This document shows positions 33,020 to 44,046 of a DNA stretch of 64,000 bases, piece by piece. The notes beneath the pieces are model-generated. The model saw only the letters and a program-made list of their open reading frames with translations, ran no database searches and was not told where the DNA came from. The stretch's first letter is position 1. Each line of letters begins with the position of its first letter. Source of the DNA: Bactrocera neohumeralis. Its lineage: Eukaryota; Arthropoda; Insecta; Diptera; Tephritidae. The DNA lies in the NCBI RefSeq assembly GCF_024586455.1, contig NC_065921.1, positions 50,552,574-50,616,573 of the forward strand, in the 5' to 3' direction. Position numbers and translations under genes: made by a program.

Positions 33020-36000
33020 ATGCCGAAAACAACCAGCAATTGGAGAAAATGTGTTGTTGGCTGCAACGAGGGAGGAATAACATTTAGTTTTCCAAACAGT
33101 GGAACGGACCTCGAACGGTGAGTGAAAACCCATAAATAGTGCAAAAAGTGTTTGTGAATTTGTTAAAAATTCCGATGAAATCAGTGTTTCGATTGTGCAA
33201 TGAAAATATTAATTTTGGATAATAAAATTGAATTTCCGTGTGTTTTTAAATGTGATGTGCTGAACAAGTAGAGCGCGACAGACTGCAAGCGACATCTGTC
33301 AAATATTAAAATACACACGTTCTTAAGGACACAGTTATGTAGTCGTGCAGCTGCCTCAATAACTGTGTCCATAAGAACATGTGTATTTTAATATTTGACA
33401 AATGTCGCTTGCAGTCTGTCGCGCTCTACTTGTTCAGAGCGTAACTGTCAATTTATTGCCATTGCCGTTAATTAGCTAAATAAATTATTTTAAAGTAACG
33501 ATTTATAATTGAATATTTATGATAGTTACAAAAAAAGTCGTACTTTAAATATTCATTAAATATACACTTTTTGCACTATTATTATTATTATTATACATAT
33601 TTTATAATTAAATGTTTGCCTTTTTGTATTTTCTTTTGTTTCTCATAATAGGCGTAAATGTTGGCTCAACCGTTTAGGTGTTTCCGATGAAACACCTAAA
33701 CATATTTTTGCTTGTGAGCGGCATTTTTCGGCAAAAATGCGCCTTGAAAAGCGATTGCGTTCGGGGGCCGTTCCCGATATAAATTTAAAAGTTGAGTCTA
33801 CATTTGACGTCCCAAATTCCGAATTAAAAAATACAATATTATTGGGTCTAGAAGATTTTGCTCCTCAAGTTGAAGAAGCTGTCTCAAATGCACAAAATGA
33901 ATCGAGGCAGCTTTTTCCAAGTATCGAAAATGAAATTGAAGATGGAATTTTAGAGCCTCTTCCATTTTTTGAGGAGGATGTATCTTTTAATTTTGATAAG
34001 GCCGCGCAAACAGGTAGGGGTCTGACCGCAGGTACAGAAAGGAAGAAGAAATTGAGGGAAGAGAATAGGGTTTTGAAAATAAAGTTAGATCAAAAAGAGC
34101 AGGAAAATAGAAGTTTAAAGGCCCAGTTAGTTGAAATGGCCGCAGAGTTAGAAAGATGTAGGGAACAGCTAAGGAATAGCTCATTTAGGGAACAGTCAGA
34201 CCCTCTTTCTTTAGTTTGTAGTAAAGTTCCTCCTCAGTTAGGTGCTTGCATTAGGAGTAGTTTTATAAATAGTAATCGCCGTACCCATGGTCGGCGATAT
34301 GAAAATTTTTTGAAAACGATAGCTTTGGGTGTATTTTTTCTATCGCCAGTTGCTTATCGGCACTTAAAGCACCAATTAGATTTTCCATCCGAAAGTACTT
34401 TGGAAAACTTTGTTACAGACTGGCCCCGTTTCCCAGGATGCACCCAGAGTAGCATAAAATCGTTAGAGATTAGGAGTAGGGGATTCACTTTCGAACAAAA
34501 GTTCGTGTCGGTTTCATGTGATGAAATGTCACTGAAATGTCATTTGCAGTATGATAGGAAATTCGATAGGGTGATAGGTATTGAGGATTATGGCGATGAA
34601 AATAATTATTTTTTATTTTTTCGTAAAAGGTTCCTGCAAAGGGGATGTCCTCAAGAAATACATACATTCTTGAAGCCATTACCCAACTGCAACATATAGG
34701 ACTAATTCCTTGCCATTTTGTTTGCGACCAGGGCACCAATTTTCAGAATTTCACTAATTTGTTAGGTGTTTCAGCGTCACGGCCTTTTTTTGATGTTAAT
34801 GGCAAGGAAGTGTATTTTTTTTACGATGGCCCCCATTTGATAAAAAGTAGTCGTAACTGTTTACAAAATTTAAAAAATACGGTTTTCTTTAAAAATAGAC
34901 GGGTAAGTTGGTCGGATATTGTTCATTTTTATGAAACCGACTCTAAGTCGAGTTATCGGTGTGCGCATAAATTAACCGATGCTCATATTTATCCAAATAC
35001 CTTCCAAAAAATGAAGGTTAAATTCGCGTCTCAAGTATTGAGTAATACGGTCGCTTCTGGTATGTTGTCCCTATATAGCTCGGGAGCGTTAAGCTCAAAT
35101 AGTATGAGCTTTATTAATACCGCGGAATTCGTTTCGTTTTTTAATAAATTATTTGATATTTTAAATAGCAGTTTCGTTGAGGCTGTTGTACCCACTAAAA
35201 AAGTGTTTGTAGGTTCCCCTGAACAATTAGACTTTTTAAATGAGGCAGAAGAAGTTTTAAAAACTATTCGGGTCGTAGACGAATTAGAAAGCAACACAAC
35301 CAATAATTTTAGTTTTATAAAGGGGTGGGTGTTAAATATTAACAGTTTAAGACGATTGTGGCGATTTTTGTCACACTCAGGTTTTCCGTACTTGAAGACG
35401 AGACGACTATGTCAGGACAGTTTAGAACATTTTTTTGGTCAGATTCGAAGCAGAGGAGGTACTAGAGTAACGCCCTATATGTTCTCTAGTTTGTTTAGGA
35501 AATCGTGGGGCTTACGTTACGTAAACGTCGTAACAAAAGGAAACTGTGAGCTGCCTTTGGAACCTGATGCTACAGTAATTTCGGAACATAGTAATAATGT
35601 TCTACGTAATGTGTGTAATGATTCACTATTGAATGACCTTTCTTGGCAGGATTTTCAAGGTCTACCACGGCCTGAACACTCCCTCGTTAGATCAATAACA
35701 TTAGATAATAGTTTAGAAATTAATTTTTTGAAAGAAAATGCATTTAGCTACTTTTGCGGCTATTTTTATTTAAAAATTTTCAAACTGCACACATGTTCCC
35801 TGCCTTTACCATATTTAGGAGATGAAATTCCTTCGGACGAATTCATCTTCATGCATCAAAATCAAATATACAAATGCAATTTAGTGAAGCCGCCTGAGAA
35901 TTTTATTGCATTTGTAAAAATTTTGGAAACCAGATTTTTAGAAGAATTCGACAGTAATTGTCATAAAATAGGAATAGGAGATATTCTTTTTAATAAAATG

Positions 36001-36159
36001 GAAGATGTTAGGCCCTTTTTGTGTTGTGATAATTGTGACCCAAAAATAGTTATAGCCCTTTTTATTAGAATTAGAATATATTTCTTTACTAAATTTTTAA
36101 ATAAAGACCTTTCTGTCCCTAATTTTAAAAATAAAATTTTGTGTGTTTCACACCTATAG
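33020..36159 (+). pseudogene. THAP-domain P-element transposase (THAP9-like)
   Basis: Exon 1 is 33020-33117 (ATG after a 67-base 5' UTR intron, 32948-33014). The donor gtgagtg is at 33118 and the acceptor ataatag ends at 33651. The spliced frame completes a THAP zinc finger: CVVGC in exon 1, KCWLNRLGV and FACERHF in exon 2. A leucine-rich coiled coil follows (ENRVLKIKLDQKEQENRSLK, about 34065-34125). Catalytic-type acids sit in SCDEMSLK (about 34520), CDQGTNF (about 34727) and, late, DSLEHFFGQIRSRGG (about 35420). Between 34580 and 34700 the frame shifts twice and about 60 residues usual for the family are missing. From 34645 it is open for 504 codons to a stop at 36157-36159. Transposase acts in the nucleus on the element's ends; this copy is probably inactive. 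Confidence 0.88.
33260..33437. mobile_element. Near-perfect hairpin MITE in the P-element intron
   Basis: The 178-bp segment is a palindrome: ctgaacaagtagagcgcgac from 33260 and its complement to 33437. Arms of roughly 75 bases flank a short centre (about 33335-33362), with only a few mismatches (acacacg against acatgtg). It lies within the first coding intron, so it need not disrupt the protein. The superfamily is unknown. Confidence 0.88.
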
Positions 36160-37204
36160 GTTTCAATTTTTTTTTATTTTTTAGTGGTTACAATATGCGA
36201 ACTCAAACTTACGATAGAAAATAAAAAAGTAGAAATTTTGTAAACAGTTAGGATAAAGAGGCTCTAAAATAAGAAAGCTATTTTTTTTAAGGAAAATTAG
36301 AATTTGGGATATAAATGTAGGCATTTGTATATATGTAAATAATTATATTACTGTGATATTTTTATATATTAATAATGAATTATAATATAATATAATATAA
36401 CGAATTGTTATCGTTTTGTTTTTTTTATGTAAATAAATTTTTAATGGGTGATATAGGCCTAAATGGGAACCGAGCACCCAAAACTAACTTCGGTAACGCG
36501 CCGTTTTGCATACCTCCTGGGTGGTGTGGAAAGTGCAATTGGGCATTTTAATTTAAATGCCCAAAAATTTTTATTTCGTTCGATCTGGCCACAATGGAAA
36601 ATGTTATAAAAAACGCTTATTTTGAGGCGCTCTCACACTGGAATAAGTTGGGCATCCCATTATTCCTGGTTTGGTAGGACGTATTCGACGTGTTCGGCCC
36701 GAATATCCCGAAGATGAAAGTTGACTTTTCATCAATCGACGCTTGTGACCGATTATTTGACCAAAAATCACCATTAACCATCCCTGTATTTATCTGATAT
36801 GACACCCTACGACTTCTTCCTTTTCGGAAAAATGCATTTGCCCATGTAGGAAAACGGTATGCAGACGTAGAGGCCATTCAAAAGGCTTGCACCGGCATAC
36901 TGGCGGCCATACCGGCCAACGAGCTAAAACACTCGTTCGTCATGCTTTTCAACTGTGCAAAAAGCTGAATTGAAGCAGAAGTAGACTATTTTGAATAAAA
37001 TAAATTGATTTTGCCGAAAAAACCATTTGTTCTGCTTTTCTTTAAGTCCTGTTTACTTTGGAACGTACCTTGGACGAGTAAATGTACGAGTACAGAAAAC
37101 AACAACAATTTTCTGCTGGATTGATTTGAATCATGTGTGGCAAAAAATGTATCAGCTTTGAAAATGTGCGCATGTAACAAATTTTTGATGCGTAAACAAT
37201 ATTT

Positions 37205-38240
37205 CCAAACCTTTTGGCTGCTTCAATCACTTCATCGTCGGTGACCGATAGTGCATCTATTACCGTAGATATATTTGCTAATACAGGCCCTTCGTTCCTC
37301 TGCGTAGGGAAAAGCGTTTCCACGATGTTTTTCAATAGAGTGGGACAGGTTGGTGTTCTCCCTTTGCTTCCTTTGAGTTTTGACATCACTATTTTGTACG
37401 CATGGCCCCGTGGATTCTCATCGGCATTTTCGCAGAGCTCTTTGAAGTAGGAGAGTTTGCTTCTTTTGATTGCTTTCTTGAGCTCACGGCGTTTCCTTTT
37501 AAAACTTTCGCGCAGGTTTTCGTATTCTGACCCACTTCGTCTTCTCTGGCAAGAGCGCCTGGCTTTGTTGCAATCAGTTCTCAGGCTGTCGATTGCACTA
37601 TTCCACCAGTATGCAGGCTGTCTGTAAGCGTTAGCGCCTTGTTTTTTCCTGCACATTGCAGCGTCACATGCTTTGCTGACATGCCTCACCAATATCTCCG
37701 CCTGTCGTTCTGTATCTTCTACATTTGCGATGTTGTCATCTAGCATAAGCCGGAAGAGATTTTCGTCGAACGTTTCTGCTTTCCATCCTTTTGTCTGTAC
37801 CATCTTTGTGTGCGTGCATATTCCACTCCTAAATTTTCCGATCTCCATTATGATAGCTAGGTGGTCACTATGTGTATAGAGGTCAGACACTTTCCAGCAT
37901 GTTGATCGTACCAACGGGCTACTAACAAACGTGATGTCAATCACGGATCCACGGCCATTTTTTTCGAAAGTGTTCCTATTTTCAGTATTTAATAGCACCA
38001 ATTCGAGCGATGAGAAGGCCTTGAGAAGAGCGTCTCCTCGTTTGTTCGTACTGACACTTCCCCAGTCCACAGCCCATGTGTTAAAATCACCTGCTACCAC
38101 TTTATTCGTAGTTGTTAGGATTTCCTGTACCAGATCATTCAAAATCCTCTCAAACGCGCCTTGCGGGATACTCGGTGGTATATAGCAGCTATAAAAGTTG
38201 ATTCCACAGATCCTGGTTCGTGTGAAGTAGGGCTTTCCTA
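37205..38240 (-). pseudogene. R1-like LINE fragment: APE endonuclease C-half and RT linker
   Basis: The minus frame reads FYSCYIPPSIPQGAFE, then VVAGDFNTWAVDWGS (catalytic DxN), LVLLNTENRNTF, VIDITFVS and YTHSDHLAIIM (catalytic SDH). It continues through PAYWWNSAIDSLR, a basic helical linker, and DDEVIEAAKRFGN, the usual lead-in to RT. The frame is uninterrupted for about 345 codons but both ends are cut: there is no RT core, and upstream endonuclease motifs are missing. It extends into non-homologous sequence beyond 37205. R1-group assignment is from motif style. Confidence 0.8.
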
Positions 38241-38659
38241 GTCAACGCATATATTTGTGTATGTACATATGAGCAGCGCGCACATGTTATTATTGATAAG
38301 TGATAATATGATTTGAATTCGCGAAAGCGAACATAAACGCACATGGTCATGACACATGTGAATATAAGATTTGAATTTTAAAATATAGGATTAATGTTCA
38401 TTTATCACTATTGTAATCTATTTAATTTTTTAAATAATATAATGCTAGTTTGTTATATAAATATGTAAGTATGAATGTATCAAATTAAAAAAATAATTAC
38501 AAATAGGCTTTATTTTCACATTAACTACGAATATTGCTCTGTAAAAGTAATTTAATTTAAATGTATTCAATTGCACATGCATTCATTAATATGCGCAAAA
38601 AGAATTCATACGAATTCATTATTCCACGTTCAGCTCTGTTCAAGCGAAAATGTTTAAAT
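38241..38659. other. AT-rich spacer, nothing recognised
   Basis: About 420 bases with no ORF or repeat structure that I can support. Its right end contains the insertion target of the I-like LINE. Confidence 0.4.
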
Positions 38660-38670
38660 TTCTCCTGCCG

Positions 38671-39354
38671 GAATCGGAAGCCATATTATCCGCCATAAAA
38701 ATATTTAAAACCAAAAAGGGCAAACACATTATCTGCACAGACTCGCTGTCCACCATTCAAGCAATATGCAACACCCTACACCGCAACAATATAATATCAG
38801 AAATCCGCGATTTGCTTATCCAATTCCAAAACAAAATAAAAATAATGTGGGTTCCCGGACATATAGGAATCAAAGGCAACGAAGAAGCCGACAAAGCAGC
38901 GCGTTTCGCAATACGTGCACCAATTCAAGAACAACAAACCACAACAAAATCCGACATAAATCGCTTCTTTAAGCACCATTTACAGAACAAACGTTTAGAA
39001 GCATGGGAAAACAACACACACCATTACAAACAATTTAACACCATAGGAAAACAAACCTTATTCCCCAACGACTGCAAAAGGATATACGTACAGAAATTCA
39101 CTCGCCTGAGGCTCGGACACACTCTGCTTACACACCAACACTTAATGCAGAAAACTAGTGCGCCCCTATGCAAGCTGTGTAATCTGGAAACAATATCCAT
39201 ACAACATATAACCGAAGAATGCCACAAAATAAAACAAGTACAAGAACAGCTGAACTTACCCGTAATCCCAGAACTACTAAAAACATTTACAAAACAAAAT
39301 GTATATAGTTTAATGAATATATTAAGACTTAGCAACATTCTGTACGATGTTTGA
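38671..39354 (+). CDS. I-like LINE ORF2 C-terminal fragment (RNase H)
   Basis: An uninterrupted frame from the insertion point to a natural stop. It starts at ESEAILSAIKIF (RNase H Glu), then CTDSLSTIQAI (Asp), MWVPGHIGIKGNEEADKAAR (third Asp), followed by a C-terminal region with CKLCNLETISIQHITEECH. The seven codons upstream (MFKFLLP) come from the target site, so no native start exists. The RNase H fold is almost complete except for its first strand and the first Asp. Intact reading suggests a fairly recent insertion. It is unlikely to be expressed as a functional protein. Confidence 0.85.
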   Translation, partial: ESEAILSAIKIFKTKKGKHIICTDSLSTIQAICNTLHRNNIISEIRDLLIQFQNKIKIMWVPGHIGIKGNEEADKAARFAIRAPIQEQQTTTKSDINRFFKHHLQNKRLEAWENNTHHYKQFNTIGKQTLFPNDCKRIYVQKFTRLRLGHTLLTHQHLMQKTSAPLCKLCNLETISIQHITEECHKIKQVQEQLNLPVIPELLKTFTKQNVYSLMNILRLSNILYDV

Positions 39355-39489
39355 AATATACGTAATTAAATCATATGTACATCTAACATACCACCGGTCG
39401 ATGGCGCTTCCTGTGCTAGCACCTTAGTATTAAGTTTATGTTTGTAATTTACTTACTAAATAAACTGACAATAATAATAATAATAATAA
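38671..39489 (+). mobile_element. I-clade LINE, 5'-truncated insertion with 11-bp TSD
   Basis: ttctcctgccg occurs at 38660-38670 and again at 39490-39500, directly after a (taa)n tail (39468-39489). A TAA-repeat tail and RNase H at the C-terminus are known features of I-type elements. The insertion begins inside the RNase H coding sequence. Confidence 0.9.
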
Positions 39490-39500
39490 TTCTCCTGCCG

Positions 39501-40150
39501 AGCTGGCAGTGGTGAAACTCCTCCATCTCGACCGAGTCAATGAATGAACCTCCTCTACTATAAACGTTCTCTGCATATAACATACGTGCACGAATAAATC
39601 AGTGTTTAGGGGTTCGGTTTGTATACGCTGTCGATCATTTCAATCATTGAAACAAGGGTATGCATCATTTCGGGTATTTTCTGCTAATGCGAACGTTCGT
39701 AAACAAATTATGTATAAGCTGATCGCTAGTGATTCAAAGTTATTCTCATTTATTATATTAATGAAATTGCAACTTTATGATTTGTGCTCTATCGTCCTCA
39801 TTACATCGTTTTTTTTCGTTATTAGTATGATTTTGAACTAGGGAATAGTTGTGTCAGTTTCTAGATTATTTTTACAACCCACGATTTAGTGAAGAGTGTT
39901 TAGTGTTGAGCTACAAGACTAAACACAGCAGGATGGACCACAGAGTTTGAGGGATGTACTAATTATAAGGTGGGGTAAGGTATATATATAAATACTTATA
40001 CACCATATGAACACAGCTTATACAAAATAATGTGTAGTCGGTAAACGTTTAAAATTTAAATATTTTTTATTCCACTTACAATTTAAAAACAACACGCACA
40101 ATATCTATTAAATAATCTGTTAACAATTAGGTTAATGGTGACAATGAGAT
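39501..40150. other. Spacer, no gene recognised
   Basis: I see no family-level match on either strand. The right flank of the I insertion (agctggcagtgg) continues the interrupted target sequence. Confidence 0.4.
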
Positions 40151-40160
40151 CAATTAAGTT

Positions 40161-42540
40161 TTACATTAACTTTTTGCGATATTTTAAGTTCTCAAAATTA
40201 TTAATTATATCGTCGTATGAGATCTTGTGCATTAGTTTTGACTCTATGCACAAAAGAGATAAGGCGTTAAACTTTTCTTGACTTAAAGTAGATCGTAGGT
40301 AGTTTTTTACTCGCTTTAAGCAAGAAAAGCTTCTCTCGCCTGAACAATTTGTCACTGGTGTACATAGAGCCATGCGAAGTGCTATATCAAAGTTTGGATA
40401 AATGTTATCCAAATTCTGTTTTCGTAGAAACAAAGATAGACTTTTTAATGATCCAGAATCTGGTTTTACCAAAATTCTTTCAGAAAAAAGGTGACATTGA
40501 AAGTGTACGCATTCCTGAACTAAATCAGATTCTAAATCATTGGGATACATTTTTTCCAAAGAAAGGGCTTTTTCCGTCAGGGTCGATGGTAACAACTCAC
40601 CCATTTTGGTTAGAAATGAACACTTCTCGTTAAATTCATTGTAGGTGTTTTACAGTCCATCTAAGAGGACGAGAAACGTGTTAACCCTGACACTTTCACT
40701 CGCAGTCTTTGTAATAACTTCTTCTGATGTTTCATCAAATCTTTTTTTCTTTTCGGTTGCCTTTTTCCGATTTCTGTTGTGTTCTGTTCCGATACGTTTA
40801 ATTCCATCGCCTTTTCTTCGAAATAATTGAAATTCTCTTGTTCAGCTATGAAAAACTTACGAAGTGATTCGTAAAAATCGGCAACGGTGATCAAATCTAC
40901 GGCGGAAGCCTGAATTTGAACATTCACTTTGTTTATTCTTTCCAAAAAAACATTCCACACAACAACCATTACCGCCGTTTCCAGTTTCTCCAAATTCAAG
41001 AGTATTCCCGCCGCTTCTTGTCGCGTTACAGGCTTTTCGGTACAATCGTCTTTGATTGATTCCAAAGTCTTAAGAACTTCGTGCCAAGAATCTCTCAAAC
41101 TTTTACACGCGTCCTCTCCGCTGACCAACGTATCAGATTCACTCTTTTCAGGGTTTTGCCTTTCCCGATTTCACTCATTAATTTAAGCCAGCGTTGTGTC
41201 GAGCTTACAAAAAAAACATAAATTTCCTGTAGCGTCATAAAAAAGTGACATGCTTCCATGCACGATTCAGCAGCCGCAGTTGTCACTAAATTCAAAGAAT
41301 GGGCAGAGCAAGGCACGTAAAATGCGAAAGGTGCTTAATTTCGAATTTTTGCCTGCAAGCCATTGTACATGTCAGACATGTTCGCGGCATTATCATATGA
41401 CTGTCCACGACAGTTTCAATATTTATGCCCAGTGTTTCGAGCTCCGAAATAATGACAGAAGACATTTCTTCAGCTTTATGTCACACCGACGGCAAAAACT
41501 AAACAAATCTTTCACACGGTTCACCTGGTTCTAAAACGTATCTAATAACAAGGGTACGTTGATCTACGTGTGCTATATCTGGTGTTGAATCTATGATTAG
41601 AGAAAAATGTTTCGCCCTTCGTATTTCGTCTCCAATCTGTTTTGAGGCTTTATAACCCATCAAGAGGATAAACTCATCGCAAACGGTCTTTGATAAATAA
41701 CTGGTACTGCCTGATCCTTGATTCCCAAATCGTTCAATATGACTGGCTAAAAAAGGATCGAATTCCGCTAACAGTTCCAAAATCATACAGTAATTACCAT
41801 TATGTGCATCCCGAACTTTCCTCTGAAAGCAAGGCCTCTTGGACACAGTCGCTTCATTACCGCAACAACTCTCTTCAGAACATTTCTTCAATAAATAATT
41901 TCTTCATCAATTTGGACCTGTAGTAAATTGTCGAGTCGGCCATCAATCGCACTCCTAGCTTTCAAACTAAGAATACTAGATTTATGACGTGCAGAGTTTT
42001 CATGCTGAGCTACTCGGTGTTCTGCGTTTTTCCAGTCATTAAATCCTTCGTTCTCGAACTGAGTCTTATACGCCAATGGACCGAATGCTAAACAGAGTCC
42101 GCAATATACAGATCTTTTAGTTTCAGAATAAACAAGCCAATTTCGGTCTTTCACTTCATTATTTTTCATTTTTCTTTAGAAGATACCCACTGGCAAGAAA
42201 CGACGCTGATCGGCATATATTTTTTCACTTTTAGAGAAGTCACAAGATTTGTTTTGATTGAAGCCGGACCTTGCGATATTCTCCCTTAAGGTATCGTTAA
42301 TTTCACATAAAGCTGGATCCTTATAGCTACCGTTGTTAGCACTTGGTAATTTCTTGTACTTGACGTCTGATTTGGGGACGCATCTTCAACTGTAATACTT
42401 ATTGATGATTCATCTACCGCCTCCTTATAAAAAACACAATTATCCGTTTTTTCAAAAGGAGATTGTTCAACAGGCGACAGTTGTTGTTGGGCCACAGAAC
42501 TCAAATCCGTTTCATTTTTTTCAGATTGGATTGTATCAAT
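40161..42540 (-). pseudogene. hAT transposase with TTF-type zinc finger N-terminus (ZMYM-like), decayed
   Basis: Minus-strand segments in order: an acidic N-terminus (SVAQQQLSPVEQSPFEKTDN, about 42504); a TTF/hAT-type finger with NWLVYSETKRSVYCGLCLAF and HENSARHKSS (42169-41888); a DUF4371-like region (AHNGNYCMILELLAEFDPF, SLIIDSTPDIAHVDQRTLVI); a degraded YDNAANM-type block near 41390; PCSAHSLNLV; RWSA; and the hATC dimerisation end CSGERSFSCLKRVKNYLR to a stop at 40161. The six segments fall in all three frames, so at least five indels are present. The gene is broken. A likely right end of the element lies at 44829. Confidence 0.85.
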
Positions 42541-42854
42541 GCATGTGGTTGAATTCCCTGTTTTAACAACACTGCTTTTACTGTCACTTGTAAGAAAAAT
42601 GTAAATTTTTATGGTTTTACGGATAATATGTTCTTGTTCTTTTTTTTTTATTTTGGCCTTTTTTTATACTCAGCTCCACTAAGTCGCATTCTTCCATCAC
42701 TCATTCTAACAATTTTTTATTCAAGAACTGAAACAAAAAAAAAATACATTGGGAGTTATATTTCTCGTGCGTAAGTAAAGTCCTTTGTTCGGATTTCAGA
42801 CCACGACTACTTACCTAATATTACAAGCAAAGGAAATAGGTACACATAGTATAT

Positions 42855-42977
42855 CGACGGTTAAGTACCAAACACTGCTATCTACAAAACAAAACCGTTT
42901 TGTTTCGTAGATAGCAGTGTTTGGTACAAAACGGTTTTGTTTTGCAGATAGCAGTGTTTGGTACTTAACCGTCGACA
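42855..42977. repeat. Fold-back repeat with three copies of one motif
   Basis: The outer arms cgacggttaagtaccaaaca (42855) and the complement ending near 42977 are inverted. The core agatagcagtgtttggtac occurs twice directly (about 42908 and 42946) and once inverted (42867-42886), each joined by aaaacggttttgttt-like spacers. The whole can form alternative hairpins. It lies in the upstream part of the hAT, next to the inverted Helentron. Confidence 0.85.
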
Positions 42978-42994
42978 TTTAAGTATAATAAAAC

Positions 42995-44046
42995 AAACAA
43001 GTAAGGAAGGGCTAAGTTCGGGTGTCACCGAACATTTTATACTCTCGCATGATAAAGTGATAATCGAGATTTCATTATCCGTCATTTACATATTTTTCAA
43101 ATACCGTATTTGTGTAAAGTTTTATTCCGCTATCATCATTGGTTCCTAATGTATATACTCGTATTATACGGAGAAGGCATCAGATGGAATTCAAAATAGC
43201 GTTATATTCGAAGAAGGCGTGGTTGTGAACCGATTTCACCCATATTTCGTACATGTCATCAGGGTGTTAAGAAAATATTATATACCGAATTTAATTGAAA
43301 TGGGTTGAGTAGTTCCTGAGATATGGTTTTTGGTCCATAAGTGGGCGACGCCACTCCCATTTTCAATTTAAAAAAAAAAGCCTGGGTGCAGCTTCCTTCT
43401 GCCATTCCTTCCGTAAAATTGTTTCTGACGTTTTTTGTTAGTCGGTTAACGCACTTTTAGTGATTTTCAACACAACCTTTGTATGGGAGGTGGGCGAGGT
43501 TATTATCCGATTTCTTCCATTTTTGAAATGTATATGGAAATGCCTGAAGGAAAAAACTCTATAGAGTTTGGTTGACATAGCTATAGCAGTTTCCGAGATA
43601 TGTACAAAAAACTTAGTAGGGGGTGGGGCCACGCCCACTTTTCCAAAAAAATTACATCCAAATATGCCACTCTCTAATGCGATCCTTTGTGCCAAATTTC
43701 ACTTTAATATCTTTATTTATGGCTTCGTTATGACACTTTATAGATTTTCGGTTTTCGCCATTTTGTGGGCGTGGCAGTGGGCCGATTTTGCCCATCTTCG
43801 AACTTAACCTTCTTATGGAGGCAAGAAATACGTGCACCAAGTTTCATCATATCTCAATTTTACTCAAGTTGCAGCTTGCAGGGACGGACGGACGGACCGA
43901 CAGACATCCGGATTTCAACTCTACTCGTCACCCTGATCACTTTGGTATATATAACCCTATATCTGACTCTTTTAGTTTTAGGAGTTACAAACAACCGTTA
44001 TGTGAACAAAACTATAATTCTCTCCTTAGCAACTTAGAGTATAAAA
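42995..44046 (-). mobile_element. DINE-1-like Helentron, second full copy (inverted)
   Basis: It begins with the complement of the 3' tail (aaacaagtaaggaagg), a hairpin gttcgg-gtgtca-ccgaac (43015-43032) and sub-TIR tttatactctcgc (43036-43048). It ends with the complement of the 5' end (about 44046, diverged sub-TIR). Blocks such as gtgggcgtggcagtgggccg and ccgacagacatccggatttc are colinear with 6614-7661 in reverse. The short ORFs inside are shared with the other copy only because the DNA is; they are not genes. Confidence 0.85.

Larger units (their letters stand above)
32691..36668 (+). mobile_element. P-type transposon, 3,978 bp, 8-bp target duplication
   Basis: The terminal inverted repeat caggaataatgggatgccca starts at 32691 and its complement ends at 36668. 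Flanks gtttggtg (32683-32690) and gtttggta (36669-36676) form an 8-bp duplication with one difference, as P elements make. Excising the insert plus one duplication restores the mariner frame (KRLVGRI). The coding gene has THAP and P transposase domains with a 5' UTR intron and a first coding intron. A sub-terminal perfect 19-bp inverted repeat lies at 32740-32758/32791-32809. Confidence 0.92.
32005..36965 (+). pseudogene. mariner transposase, two halves around a P element
   Basis: The N-terminal half from ATG 32005: SFEQSANIIFDFKIGKTFTE, SRSRVHEWFQRYQSGRED, then a second HTH (KLNISKTSIYRILTEHLGL). The first catalytic acid is in the degraded TGDE block near 32465, after a frameshift at about 32455; the second is in FYDSKGIVHKEF (about 32600). 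The right half (36669 on) continues LVGRIRRVRPEYPEDESW. A deletion removes the DNAPSH-type third catalytic motif, then the FFLFGKMHLP-equivalent region and AIQKACTGILAAIPANELKH are readable to a stop near 36966. Cut-and-paste transposase, inactive. Confidence 0.9.
31826..37065 (+). mobile_element. mariner element split by a P element
   Basis: The terminal repeats share ttccaaagtaaacaggactt (31829-31848) and its complement near 37043-37062. TA flanks both ends (31824-31825 and 37066-37067). Without the inserted P element (32691-36668) and one copy of its duplication, the element would be about 1.25 kb, the usual mariner size. Both TIRs are present, so it could have been mobilised in trans before the P insertion. 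Confidence 0.9.

Noticed and set aside
39460..39489. (taa)n run as an independent microsatellite
   Set aside because: It directly follows the I-like ORF and precedes the second copy of the 11-bp duplication, so it is the element's tail.
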